Of a stretch of 64,000 bases of DNA, positions 55,248-64,000 are shown one piece after another. The position numbers and the translations under genes are program-made. Positions within the stretch are counted from its first letter, which is position 1; each line of letters begins with the position of its first letter. The notes beneath the pieces were generated by a model. That model worked only from the letters and a program-made list of their open reading frames with translations. It was not told the origin of the DNA and made no database searches. Origin of the DNA: Hahella sp. CCB-MM4. GTDB taxonomy: Bacteria > Pseudomonadota > Gammaproteobacteria > Pseudomonadales > Oleiphilaceae. The stretch covers positions 62,001 through 126,000 of the forward strand of contig NZ_MRYI01000004.1 in assembly GCF_002260525.1 (NCBI RefSeq). Reading direction: 5' to 3'.

Positions 55248-56120
55248 ATGGCCCTTCAGAATTTTTGCCTGAACCTTTACCCTTTCTCGTTCAATATTCA
55301 AACCAACTTAAAGCTCGTTAGAGACAACCTATACCGTTTATATCCTGGCCAGGTTTCACTAAATAGCACCCAGGTTACGGACTATTCACTCTCACTGAGC
55401 AAAGGATCTGGTTTCAGACGGCTGATAAAACCTCAAGCACGCTTTTTCTGCGATCAAAAGGAACCGTTCAAGCCTCTAAGACAAGAACAAGGTTATGCAC
55501 TTCTTGAGTGGGGTATGAACTGGACCATTGCAGCCAATGAGATGCAATATGTCATTGCCCATTCGGCAGTTCTGGCCAAGGACGACAAGGCTATACTATT
55601 TCCGGCTCCACCGGGATCAGGTAAAAGTACACTGACCGCCTACCTCGCATTTAAAGGTTGGCGCCTGCTATCAGATGAAATGGCACTCATTAACCCTGAC
55701 ACCAATATAGTGACGCCATTCGTCCGTCCCATCTGCCTGAAGAACCGCTCTATCGATCTGGCTAAGTCCTGGTTTCCTGAAGGACACTTTTCGTCTGTCG
55801 CGCACAATACCCACAAAGGCGATGTCGTTCATTTATCTCCACCAGAGCAAAGTTGGAAAAACAACAAATCTAATGCCCGGATCGTTGCGGTGGTTTTCCC
55901 AAACTACAGAGCGGGAAAAGAGCTGGAAATCTACCAGTTGAATAAAACCCAGGGGTTTATGCAGTTTGCAGAAAACGCCTTTAACTTTGGAGTCAACGGC
56001 GCAACAGGATTCAGAACCCTGACCAAAGTTATAGAAAATGCAGAGTCTTTTGAGATTTTTTATAGTAATCTCGAGGAAGTCATTGAGTTTCTGGAACAAG
56101 ATATCATCGATCATGCCTGA
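55248..56120 (+). CDS. HprK-related kinase A
   Basis: A 290-residue P-loop protein related to HPr serine kinase. The Walker A loop is PAPPGSGKSTLTAYLAFKG (about residues 120-138), followed by WRLLSDEMALI, the Walker-B-like acidic segment of HprK proteins. The N-terminal 110 residues are specific to this subgroup and lack the HPr-kinase N-domain. No HPr/PTS gene is nearby, so the target is probably a protein or peptide presented by the PqqD-like partner. Its stop overlaps the start of the nucleotidyltransferase. Confidence 0.85.
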   Translation: MALQNFCLNLYPFSFNIQTNLKLVRDNLYRLYPGQVSLNSTQVTDYSLSLSKGSGFRRLIKPQARFFCDQKEPFKPLRQEQGYALLEWGMNWTIAANEMQYVIAHSAVLAKDDKAILFPAPPGSGKSTLTAYLAFKGWRLLSDEMALINPDTNIVTPFVRPICLKNRSIDLAKSWFPEGHFSSVAHNTHKGDVVHLSPPEQSWKNNKSNARIVAVVFPNYRAGKELEIYQLNKTQGFMQFAENAFNFGVNGATGFRTLTKVIENAESFEIFYSNLEEVIEFLEQDIIDHA

Positions 56121-57216
56121 TATAACGGCGTCTGACATTATCCGTCTATACCTTAAGCCAGAGTTTGCCACCACACTGAGTGCTGACCAGTGGCAGAAAG
56201 CTATTCTGATTTTGCGCTACCAACAATTGCTGGCCCGTTATGCCAAACATTTCAGAAAAAAAGGTATATTTGATCAACTACACGAGTATGCCAGGCATCA
56301 TCTGACAAATGCAGAAATTATCGCCGATAAGCAATATCAGCAGGTTCACTATGAGGCAGCCCTGCTCAAACAACAGATTGGCAATATTGGTTCGCATTTG
56401 GTTTTCCTGAAAGGAGCTGGATATTCTCTATCAGGCCTGCCGGTAGGTGTCGGAAGAACTTACAGTGATATCGATATATTGGTGGACAAACAATATATCA
56501 GGGAAATTGAGAAAACCATGACACTTCATGGCTGGCTCCCTGAAGAGATGGACGAGTACGACCAGAAATACTATAGGCAATGGGCGCATGAAATCCCGCC
56601 CATGAAGCATGCTACCCGGGGAACACTGATTGATATTCACCACAATATCATCCCCATCGTTTCCATGCGTGCACCTGATATCAATATCCTTTTTGACCAC
56701 ACCGTGATGACTTCAGATGGTTATCAGGTGTTGGACAAAGCGGCGATGACGTTACACAGCCTTATCCATCTTTTTTACAACGAAGAGTTTAAATATGGAT
56801 ACCGTGACCTGATGGACATCCATATTCTGATGTCAGGCAACTCAGAAGACTATTGGCAACAACTACTCGACCTGGCGAAAACCTGTGGCTTTGAAAAAGA
56901 ACTCTACTTTGCATGCCGGTATGCTGAAGGGTTAATGCAAACAGGAGTGCCGGATTTTGTTACAACGCAGCTAGCTCATCATAAGAGCCGCATGCAGTCT
57001 GTTCTCGATTTTATGTTCACAAACCTGCTTTCACCCAGTCACCCGTTTGTACGCCGCCCCATTTATCCGCTTGCAGTGTTTATGGGCTTTATTAGAGGAC
57101 ATCGCCTGAAAATGCCTCTCTCGATACTGGTCTATCACAGTATGAATAAGGCTTGGCGTTTAACCGTTGAGTATCTGCTTGGTAACACCTTCTTCGACAA
57201 ACAGAAAACCCAATAA
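56113..57216 (+). CDS. Nucleotidyltransferase family protein (NTP_transf_5 type)
   Basis: A 368-residue protein of the uncharacterised nucleotidyltransferase family. LVFLKGAGYSL and GRTYSDIDILVDK (about 98-125) supply the Asp-x-Asp metal site; the rest is helical. I start at the ATG at 56113, which overlaps the kinase stop; a longer frame from 56038 lies inside the kinase gene. Members are often found with HprK-like kinases and PqqD-like proteins in peptide-modifying clusters, including some lasso-peptide loci. The reaction here is not known. Confidence 0.82.
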   Translation: MPDITASDIIRLYLKPEFATTLSADQWQKAILILRYQQLLARYAKHFRKKGIFDQLHEYARHHLTNAEIIADKQYQQVHYEAALLKQQIGNIGSHLVFLKGAGYSLSGLPVGVGRTYSDIDILVDKQYIREIEKTMTLHGWLPEEMDEYDQKYYRQWAHEIPPMKHATRGTLIDIHHNIIPIVSMRAPDINILFDHTVMTSDGYQVLDKAAMTLHSLIHLFYNEEFKYGYRDLMDIHILMSGNSEDYWQQLLDLAKTCGFEKELYFACRYAEGLMQTGVPDFVTTQLAHHKSRMQSVLDFMFTNLLSPSHPFVRRPIYPLAVFMGFIRGHRLKMPLSILVYHSMNKAWRLTVEYLLGNTFFDKQKTQ

Positions 57217-57262
57217 AAGCGGCAAAGATATAGAGCTTAAGTAAGAGGCTGATTAGATTTAA

Positions 57263-58792
57263 ATGGAAGCACTCTCCAACTTCTTCGAGGACATTAAAAG
57301 CAACAGGTCTCTCGTGTTACTGATATCGGCTGTTTCTGTTCTCTGGTACGCAGGGTTTCACGAGGGTGTCGACACTGCTATAACGATCTGGCTGAACAAT
57401 GATATTTTTAATCACTGCGCATTTGTTCTGCCCTTTGCTGCCTATCTGATATATCGGAAAAAAGAAGAGCTGACGCTCACCAAACCGACTCCTGCTTACC
57501 TTATTCTGCTCCCTTTATTGCTGATATCATTTATCTATCTTTTCGGAAAAGCCGGCGATATTAATGTGTTGATGCATCTGGCGGCTTTTTCTTTTATTCC
57601 TACCGCCATCATCCTCTGTATAGGGTTTCGGTCGTCCATTACGATCCTCTACCCCCTGATATTCTTCTTTTTTGCGATCCCTATCGGCGAGCAGCTGATT
57701 CCGAACCTGCAGGATATTGCAGCCAAGTGGTCGGTAGTTCTTTTAAATCTGTCTTCCGTCCCTGTCTTCAGGAACGGTTTATATATTGATATTCCCCAGG
57801 GGCGCTTCCTTGTTGCAGAAGCTTGTTCTGGTATCAGTTTCACCATTGTTTCAGTTGTCATCGGAAGCCTGCTGGCTCATCTGAACTACACAAAGCCCTG
57901 GAAAAAAGGCCTCTTCATTCTGATCTCTTTCCTGGTTCCTATTGCAGCGAATGTTTTACGAGTATATGGAATTATCATCATCGCCTATTCCTCGGATATG
58001 GAGTATGCCGTCGGTGCAGACCATCTGATCTATGGATGGCTGTTCTTCAGCATCGTTATCTTTCTATTGATACTGATGGGGGAAATTGGGCGGGAACCCC
58101 AGTCAGCCTTTACACTTCCTGTTCAGCAAAAGAGAGAGAGCGGCGTAGACTATTCCGCCGCCTGGAATGCCGACACATTTAAAAAGCCGGGGTTACTGAT
58201 TTCAGGGGTTTTACTGGCCCAGTTAGCATTTGGCTATCTATGGATTGATGCCAAAAGGTCCAGCGACTATAGCCATGTAGAAATTTCAATTCCTGATGCA
58301 TCTCCAGTAGTTTCGCCAAAATGGCAGCCGGTGTTTGAGGGCGCTACTCAGAAACTTCATACGTCTTTCCCCTATCAGTCTGAGCAGATAGAGTTATATC
58401 TGGCCTGGTTCGGTACCGGGAGCGACGGAGAACTTGCCTCATACCTTAACAGAGACTTTGACATAGAGCGCTGGAGCCTTATTCAGCAGCGTACAGTTAA
58501 CTTTGGTAGTCCCGTTCACGATGCCAGTCTCTTGACGATTACCTCTCCCGATGGAGAGAAAAGAATTGTGCTCAGCTGGTACCTGCTAAGCAATTTCCAG
58601 TCATCATCCAAAACCATGACCAAGCTTAGCCAAACAGCCCAGTTTCTGTTAACTGGCCATCAGGAAGGCGCTTATGTGGCGTTTTCAATTAAAGCAAGTG
58701 ATAACAATCAGACTGAGGCAGAGCAAACGCTCATCAATGCGGCGCAAGAGGTTTTTCCAGCGATCGCCGAAGACCTCCCTTTTACAAGGTAG
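57263..58792 (+). CDS. xrtA: Exosortase A fused to an EpsI domain
   Basis: A 509-residue multi-spanning transpeptidase-like protein. Residues about 15-275 hold the exosortase fold with 8 or so helices and the catalytic triad: Cys188 in VAEACSGISF, Arg233 in ANVLRVYG and His254 in GADHLIYGW. After a linker, one further helix (about 310-330) leads to an extracytoplasmic EpsI/DUF3485 domain (about 335-505). Exosortase A cuts PEP-CTERM proteins at the membrane and is tied to exopolysaccharide production. XrtA-EpsI fusions are known. It is fifth in the operon from 54201. Confidence 0.94.
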   Translation: MEALSNFFEDIKSNRSLVLLISAVSVLWYAGFHEGVDTAITIWLNNDIFNHCAFVLPFAAYLIYRKKEELTLTKPTPAYLILLPLLLISFIYLFGKAGDINVLMHLAAFSFIPTAIILCIGFRSSITILYPLIFFFFAIPIGEQLIPNLQDIAAKWSVVLLNLSSVPVFRNGLYIDIPQGRFLVAEACSGISFTIVSVVIGSLLAHLNYTKPWKKGLFILISFLVPIAANVLRVYGIIIIAYSSDMEYAVGADHLIYGWLFFSIVIFLLILMGEIGREPQSAFTLPVQQKRESGVDYSAAWNADTFKKPGLLISGVLLAQLAFGYLWIDAKRSSDYSHVEISIPDASPVVSPKWQPVFEGATQKLHTSFPYQSEQIELYLAWFGTGSDGELASYLNRDFDIERWSLIQQRTVNFGSPVHDASLLTITSPDGEKRIVLSWYLLSNFQSSSKTMTKLSQTAQFLLTGHQEGAYVAFSIKASDNNQTEAEQTLINAAQEVFPAIAEDLPFTR

Positions 58793-58825
58793 TAACTGTC
58801 AGGTTGAGTAAAGTGATATCTCTCT

Positions 58826-59710
58826 ATGAGTAAGCAGAGTTTTTTCCCGCCAATAGTTAATTGGCTGATAACGGTAATCCAACGTACAGATCCCCCGGGA
58901 AAATACTTTCTGTACGAACGCCTAAAAGATCGCCTTGGTCGCCATTTGATCAGGCATAAGATTGGTGGCAGCCCCTTTTTTATCCCCTGGGATCAGTGGT
59001 GTTTCTGGCTGAATAGAGGCCCACAAAATTACTATCTCGACGAGATAGAGCCTTTTCTGAAAACAGTCAAGAATGAAAAGGGATCTGTTGCTTTCATTGA
59101 TCTTGGGGCTGACATCGGAATAGTGTCCGCATTAGTGGCTGAAAGCTGTCCAAACATCAGCCTGATTGTTGCTATTGAACCCAATCCTGCGTCATACCAA
59201 ATCCTCGAGCTCAATGCTTCTAAACTCAAAGTCGAGACCGTCACGAGCCGGATAGCTATTTCAAACTTTACCGGGGATGCCTTCTTCAACTTTGATGAGA
59301 GTGTCGCTTCCGATCACGAAGGACATCTATTGCTCACCGAGGGTGAATTGAACGCATCGACACATAAGACAGAAGTGACGACCTTCGACGAGCTTTTCGA
59401 TCAAAACTCTTTATCGGGCTATGACTGTGTGGTTGTGAAGCTGGATGTGGAAGGACAAGAACAGGCATTCTTTGAAGGAGCTGAACGCGCTCTTCAATCT
59501 GCCACGAAACTAATAGTCCTTGTTGAGCTTCACCCGGATGTTCTCAGAAGAGAAAACATGACGCCAGAGGACATATTTCAAACCGCAGAAAAGGGACGCC
59601 AGTTTACCTGGTACGTCCCTCTTGAAGGCAACCGTAGGATTGATCGCAACCGTCCATTCTATGAACAGTTTGCCCTCCATCAATACGATGTCATTGGAAT
59701 ATCCGCATAA
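58826..59710 (+). CDS. FkbM-family methyltransferase
   Basis: A 294-residue methyltransferase. AFIDLGADIGIVSALVA is the SAM motif, VAIEPNPASYQILELNA the acidic follow-on, and VVVKLDVEGQEQAFFEGAE the hallmark FkbM C-terminal segment. FkbM enzymes in polysaccharide loci usually O-methylate sugars. It ends the operon that includes exosortase A. Its TAA stop directly abuts, with no spacer, the stop of the next gene on the other strand. Confidence 0.9.
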   Translation: MSKQSFFPPIVNWLITVIQRTDPPGKYFLYERLKDRLGRHLIRHKIGGSPFFIPWDQWCFWLNRGPQNYYLDEIEPFLKTVKNEKGSVAFIDLGADIGIVSALVAESCPNISLIVAIEPNPASYQILELNASKLKVETVTSRIAISNFTGDAFFNFDESVASDHEGHLLLTEGELNASTHKTEVTTFDELFDQNSLSGYDCVVVKLDVEGQEQAFFEGAERALQSATKLIVLVELHPDVLRRENMTPEDIFQTAEKGRQFTWYVPLEGNRRIDRNRPFYEQFALHQYDVIGISA

Positions 59711-62638
59711 TTACCAACCTTCTGGTTTTATGGCAAAGGACCTTTCCATTTTCGTGACATTCCCTTGATTGTCTCTGACAGATACAAAGAGTGTACCCTG
59801 ACTAAGTGAGTAAATTGAGTTCTGTAATGTCATTTCATATACGCCGTCTGATACCTGACGGAATCCCTCAGCCAGCTCAGTCCCCGGAGCTTTGCCATCG
59901 ACTTCAAAGTCCGCCGTAATGTGCAAAGAGGATACATTCACCCCAGTGTATGCATCCGCCACACCGACGAGAATGCGCGTTAACGGGTAAAAGGAGTTTC
60001 CTGGCGCAGGATAAGTAACAGCAAGCGTGGGCCTTGTTTCGTCAAGGAACCAGCCATACCCTTCCCGCTCAGTGCCTTTTGCGGTATCAATGGGACATCC
60101 CAGATCAATCCAACGGGCAAAAGTCATTTTTTCATCAATAGTCAATGGTGCGACACCGGAATCTACTGGAGGCATAATTGTTCCTGTATAGTCCAGATCA
60201 GCCTGATTGGCGATAACCCCTTCAGGTAAGGTGTCAGGATCTCCTGCCACACTCTCGGTTGGGTGGTCGCTATTGCTCCAGCCATCCATTCGTTCGCCAA
60301 ATATTTTCCACATCAGCAAACTGCGACGACTTTGGAACTCTCTTACATACCGACTCGCATTGGTTTGCCTCCACAACGGCTGATTACTGACCCTCAGCAC
60401 TGGTGGAATCCCCCAATTCGCGCTTTGGTCGTCGCACAACCTTGCATAATCCACGGGAACAAAGCTCTCTTCAATGATACTGGTATCATCAAAGGCCAGC
60501 TCAGCAGGAGCGCCCCCATAAGCATTCGAATTGTGGCAACCTACACACTTCTCTTGAAGTACAGGGCGGATATTCTGATAAAACTCCACATTCACAAGAG
60601 ACTCAGGTTCAAATTTAACGGTTGGCTGATCATCACTGTTCTTCGTGATTAGCGGTGTATTTTTAGTCAGATCCCAAACCTGATAGTCCGGCCGACCAGC
60701 GTAGGTATTTCTGAAGTCTACCGCAGGCTTACTATGTGCGTGACAGCCGCCACAGTCATTGCGAACTTCGCCGGGACGAACCTGATGCCAAGTTTGAGCC
60801 ATATTCAGCACGACGCCATTTTTATCTATCGTCTGGAATGTAAATGGTGTGTCTGCCGGAATTTTGGCAAGAAAGCTGGTGTCAGTCGTTCCATTGGAAT
60901 CCACAACCAGGCTGCCATCGGAATTAAACTTCCTTAGCGGTATTTCACCCAGGATTCTCAATCGCTCGCCGGCATGATTTCGGAAAAAAGCCGCTCTGTT
61001 GAAATGGGATTCTGGCCCGTACCCTTTATGGGTGAATGGTTCCATGGCAATAATTCTGACAGCCCAGATATCGTCCTCGGTATATCTGCCGGCATCTGCA
61101 CCCTGCAGATTCCAGTTGGTGTTCTGATTGTTCTTGCTGGTATTAAAAGCATCCAATCCTCCGAACTGGTAGTCATCCCTCACCTCTCCCCCAGGCATGG
61201 TTTCCCGGTTCAGAAAACTGGAGGTCCCAATCAGACCGTAAGGGGTGCCTTCTGGTAGTTCCGGATGAACACTTCCGGTATTTGGCAGCCAGTCGATTTG
61301 GGCAGGTTCATCAACGCCATATATATCCCGGTATTTTACAACAGCACGCGGCCAGGCTTCGTTGTATTCCGGATCATTCTTTATCAATACCAATTGTTGC
61401 GAATCATATACGGTATCCATGCCCGCGATCATGTAGATCCCTGAATCCACCGCGGGAAAGGGCGACGGTCTGTTCAGTTTATTGACGGGCCCATCAGACC
61501 AGACCACGAGAAGGTTATTTCCCGGAGCAGCAGAAGGATGTGTATATTTGCCCTGTCCCGGAGTTGCCGATGTATCAAACGCAGTAGCTGACGGTGTCAG
61601 GGCATACATGCCTTTAGGGGTAAAGGGCATGCGAAAGTTGGTCAGATTCCCATTAACCGTGTGCTCAATTTTGGGATTTTCCTCTCTGATGGCACTAAAG
61701 AATTTGGGTTCGCCGTATAGATTTTCATCGGAGAACGTCAATAGTGAGCCAAATCCAAAGTTATTCTTGTTGTAGTAGTCTTCTACTACGATTCTTCCGT
61801 CACTGACCTGAGTGGTGAAATGGAATACCAAAGCATGACCAAACGCACTCACCACCGGGTCCCAGTGGCGTCCATCCGGATAGATTGACCACAATCCCCA
61901 CAGCCTCACATCTCTTAGCCCCTGAGACTCATAACTACTAAATACAATCCGGCCATCCTTTAAGGGAGTTGGATGAAGCGCAGACCCCAAGGTCATAGGC
62001 GCTATGGCCGTTACATTGCTACCATCCTCATCCATCACATAGAGCTGCATGGTTGGACTGGTGTAGCTCTTGGTAGGCTTAAACCCATTCCTGTTGCTGG
62101 TAAATACAATCTTGTTTCCTGCTATAGGAGCCGGGCCGGTATTTAATATCCCATATCCCAGAGAGTTATATATGCTTGCTGGATTAACGGGATTATCTTC
62201 ATTCCAATTACCAGAGCCGGTATTCGGGGTAAATTCCTGAAAGGTCAGTCTTATGATTTCTCTGGTTTCGAGATTGATCTTGTATATATCAGCCCCTTCC
62301 AAAGGAAGATTGTCGCGCTGGGAGTTTAAGCTGGAAGTCCGAACATCCGGAAAGAAGCTGTAGAAAACCCACTTTCCGTCAAAGGAAACATAGGGATCGG
62401 TAACAGCACCATTTTCCGTATCCACAAGAATTTCCTCTGAACCATCAGGGTGAAGCAGAACCAGGTCTGAGCCCTGCTCAACTCTCGCAGGGAAGCCCGC
62501 TTCAGGCCAGTTGATATGTTCAGAGTCACCATGCCTGGGCTGCTTGACATAAACGATGTCGTAATCGACGGGGGCTGCCAGCGTTTCCAGACTCCAAAAA
62601 AATACTGCCAGGGATATTAAGACATTTAACCTAATCAT
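59711..62638 (-). CDS. Exported beta-propeller protein with two c-type heme sites
   Basis: A 975-residue exported protein. I use the ATG at 62638 with AGAGGTG upstream, which gives a clean signal peptide (IRLNVLISLAVFFW...LAAPVDYD). Residues about 25-460 carry TolB/PD40-like propeller blades (DPYVSFDGKWVFYSFF, NKIVFTSNRNGF, DGRIVFSSY). Two CxxCH heme-binding motifs follow, DCGGCHAHS and KCVGCHNS (about 640-730), in a segment resembling the alpha subunit of hydrazine synthase-like proteins. The end looks Ig/cadherin-like. It is probably periplasmic or surface-exposed with redox function; no partner gene is visible. Function unknown. Confidence 0.8.
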   Translation of the reverse strand: MIRLNVLISLAVFFWSLETLAAPVDYDIVYVKQPRHGDSEHINWPEAGFPARVEQGSDLVLLHPDGSEEILVDTENGAVTDPYVSFDGKWVFYSFFPDVRTSSLNSQRDNLPLEGADIYKINLETREIIRLTFQEFTPNTGSGNWNEDNPVNPASIYNSLGYGILNTGPAPIAGNKIVFTSNRNGFKPTKSYTSPTMQLYVMDEDGSNVTAIAPMTLGSALHPTPLKDGRIVFSSYESQGLRDVRLWGLWSIYPDGRHWDPVVSAFGHALVFHFTTQVSDGRIVVEDYYNKNNFGFGSLLTFSDENLYGEPKFFSAIREENPKIEHTVNGNLTNFRMPFTPKGMYALTPSATAFDTSATPGQGKYTHPSAAPGNNLLVVWSDGPVNKLNRPSPFPAVDSGIYMIAGMDTVYDSQQLVLIKNDPEYNEAWPRAVVKYRDIYGVDEPAQIDWLPNTGSVHPELPEGTPYGLIGTSSFLNRETMPGGEVRDDYQFGGLDAFNTSKNNQNTNWNLQGADAGRYTEDDIWAVRIIAMEPFTHKGYGPESHFNRAAFFRNHAGERLRILGEIPLRKFNSDGSLVVDSNGTTDTSFLAKIPADTPFTFQTIDKNGVVLNMAQTWHQVRPGEVRNDCGGCHAHSKPAVDFRNTYAGRPDYQVWDLTKNTPLITKNSDDQPTVKFEPESLVNVEFYQNIRPVLQEKCVGCHNSNAYGGAPAELAFDDTSIIEESFVPVDYARLCDDQSANWGIPPVLRVSNQPLWRQTNASRYVREFQSRRSLLMWKIFGERMDGWSNSDHPTESVAGDPDTLPEGVIANQADLDYTGTIMPPVDSGVAPLTIDEKMTFARWIDLGCPIDTAKGTEREGYGWFLDETRPTLAVTYPAPGNSFYPLTRILVGVADAYTGVNVSSLHITADFEVDGKAPGTELAEGFRQVSDGVYEMTLQNSIYSLSQGTLFVSVRDNQGNVTKMERSFAIKPEGW

Positions 62639-62765
62639 ATATAAACACCTCTGGGTGCACGTCCACTGTAACTGCAGCCCCAATCATATGTAGGTCACTT
62701 TTTGATCTAAATAAGCCTTTTACACCTTTATAGTAATCAATTGGTGGTGGAATATTTCAGTTCGT

Positions 62766-63890
62766 TCAAAAAGCTACGCCGCGGTCTCGCAATGTTTCAG
62801 GACGAATAATTTTATTGATCTCAACTTCAAGTTTGTTACCCTCAAGGGTTCCCTGTGCGTCGTCTCTATTCTGAATTTTTTTGTTTGTAATATTGTTACG
62901 AATGATAACTCCGACTGTCTCAACGAATCGGAATTCTATGGCGTTGGGATAAGAATGAGCCTGGAATATGCGATTGCCTTCAATCAAGGTATTCGGGCTT
63001 TCTTCGATAATGATGGATGCATCTGCATAGGGATCATCATTATCGTGATGCAGAAATACGTTGTTTCTGATTATCCCTCCTTCGTTAGGCCGATTGGTCA
63101 GCCCGAATCCAACTCCCCGGTCACAATCGATGATGACATTGTTTTCAACCAAAGTGTCTTTCGTACGATTCCAAAAGTGAATCGCGTGCTCTGCTACATG
63201 TTTTGACGGACTGGCGATATCACGAAACGTGCTGTTACGAACAATCCAGCCCTGCCCCCCATGAACGTCGATTCCACCAATGTAGAATTGGGGGCCTATG
63301 CCGTCTGAATATTCAAACACGCAGTTGTCAACAATACCGTAATCACTGGCAATCCTGGTGTCCCGGTTGTAACTCACCTTTAACAGCTGCTCAAACCCAT
63401 CACGCAAAACACAATTACGGATACTTGGGAAATCCGCATCCTGTTCTCCTGCGATCTGTATCAGATGATTACCAGCTTGTTCTAACGTGATGCCATCAAG
63501 CGAGAAGTATTTTCCGGACACCCTGATGAGGTTATCCACTCGCTTGGTTTTTCGCATTCCATTGCCTCGTATGATGACTTTTGACCTATCGCCGTTAAAG
63601 GAGGCGATGGAAATATGACTTCCTGTGATCACCAGGGTTTTACTTATTTTATAGACACCATCCATTAATAACACTGTGGTAAACCCTAGCTTATTCGCTA
63701 ATTTAATAGTGTTTTGCAGTTCTACGGCGTCTTTAACAATAATGGTGCTGGAAGGTTTTTCTGCAGCCCCCTCTTTAGGAGAGCTGCTGGCGAGGGCTAA
63801 AGCTGGTAGATAGAGGGCCAGCGACACTGCCACAATAATGAAGAATTGGACGATCAGTGCCGCTGAATTATGCTGGGTTGCAGCTCCCAT
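62766..63890 (-). CDS. Exported right-handed beta-helix protein (pectate-lyase-like fold)
   Basis: A 374-residue protein with a signal peptide (ALIVQFFIIVAVSLALYLPA...LAS). The mature part is a series of short parallel-helix rungs such as DSLIRVSGKYFSLDGITL, NTLIEGNRIFQAHSYPNA and GIIRNNVFLHHDNDDPY, typical of right-handed beta-helix proteins acting on or binding polysaccharides (poly-uronate lyases, epimerases, adhesins). I do not see a diagnostic catalytic motif. Position beside exosortase and acetyltransferase genes suggests a role with exopolysaccharide. Confidence 0.8.
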   Translation of the reverse strand: MGAATQHNSAALIVQFFIIVAVSLALYLPALALASSSPKEGAAEKPSSTIIVKDAVELQNTIKLANKLGFTTVLLMDGVYKISKTLVITGSHISIASFNGDRSKVIIRGNGMRKTKRVDNLIRVSGKYFSLDGITLEQAGNHLIQIAGEQDADFPSIRNCVLRDGFEQLLKVSYNRDTRIASDYGIVDNCVFEYSDGIGPQFYIGGIDVHGGQGWIVRNSTFRDIASPSKHVAEHAIHFWNRTKDTLVENNVIIDCDRGVGFGLTNRPNEGGIIRNNVFLHHDNDDPYADASIIIEESPNTLIEGNRIFQAHSYPNAIEFRFVETVGVIIRNNITNKKIQNRDDAQGTLEGNKLEVEINKIIRPETLRDRGVAF

Positions 63891-63915
63891 ATCGAAGACC
63901 CCACTTCACTGAATT

Positions 63916-64000
63916 CTAGTTTCTCATCTTGATGATCTTGGCAGGGTTGCCTGCAACGATGGCATAGTCCGGGATGTCACTAATTACCACGGATCCGGCA
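63916..64000 (-). CDS. C-terminal end of a hexapeptide-repeat acetyltransferase (partial)
   Basis: The last 27 codons of a minus-strand gene that continues past the right edge. VVISDIPDYAIVAGNPAKII followed by a short basic end is the classic C-terminus of left-handed beta-helix (hexapeptide) acyltransferases of the maltose/serine acetyltransferase type, often used for sugar O-acetylation in polysaccharide synthesis. Nothing more can be said from this fragment. Confidence 0.8.
   Translation of the reverse strand, partial: AGSVVISDIPDYAIVAGNPAKIIKMRN

Overview
The window is bacterial chromosomal DNA with no rRNA, tRNA, insertion sequence, prophage or CRISPR array that I can support. It looks gammaproteobacterial, probably from a marine or hydrocarbon/lipid-using relative of Pseudomonadales/Oceanospirillales. 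The reasons are a liuRABCDE leucine-degradation operon ending in acetoacetyl-CoA synthetase, etfBA facing ETF-quinone oxidoreductase, a PhaF/PhaI-type phasin, SixA, GpsA, and a complete PEP-CTERM/exosortase A regulatory set. Base composition looks moderate; the first 9 kb look more AT-rich than the metabolic core. I did not identify a genus.

Layout. 1-9,700: an exported giant protein (3,075 residues in the window, C-terminus outside it) made of RHS/YD repeats followed by three alternating calcium-binding-repeat and beta-propeller modules, preceded by a small membrane protein. 10.0-19.4 kb: the leucine/isovalerate catabolic operon with a MerR-type regulator and its likely operator. 19.4-23.4 kb: electron-transfer flavoprotein genes and ETF-ubiquinone oxidoreductase, transcribed divergently from a region carrying a perfect PsrA-like palindrome. 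LiuA passes its electrons to this pair, so 10-23 kb is one functional block. 23.5-36 kb: mixed housekeeping genes (DUF1285, radical SAM, class V aminotransferase, SixA, GpsA, a REC-PP2C/STAS switch, HD phosphohydrolase, DUF523/DUF1722, exonuclease III, TetR, phasin, YiiX-type hydrolase).

36-64 kb is a cell-surface region. It carries a lysophospholipid-type acyltransferase and an SDR, the PEP-CTERM two-component pair PrsK/PrsR, an HDOD protein, a trypsin-like protease, the TPR lipoprotein PrsT, an MMPL/RND transporter, a ThiF-type E1 enzyme opposite an N-acyl amino acid synthase-like acyltransferase, one PEP-CTERM protein, a methyltransferase and a YdcF-type protein. An operon follows that runs Tat-exported protein, PqqD-like chaperone, HprK-related kinase, nucleotidyltransferase, exosortase A-EpsI fusion, FkbM methyltransferase. 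A diheme beta-propeller protein, a beta-helix protein and the tail of a hexapeptide acetyltransferase then point toward an exopolysaccharide locus beyond the right edge.

The most interesting signal is regulatory and modular. PrsR carries the sigma-54 contact motif GAFTGA, and I can read -24/-12 (sigma-54) promoter sequences in front of the PEP-CTERM gene, the Tat/PqqD/HprK/exosortase operon and the acyltransferase. This suggests that one sigma-54 regulon joins surface-protein sorting to a little-studied PqqD-HprK-nucleotidyltransferase modification cassette with a candidate exported substrate encoded beside it.
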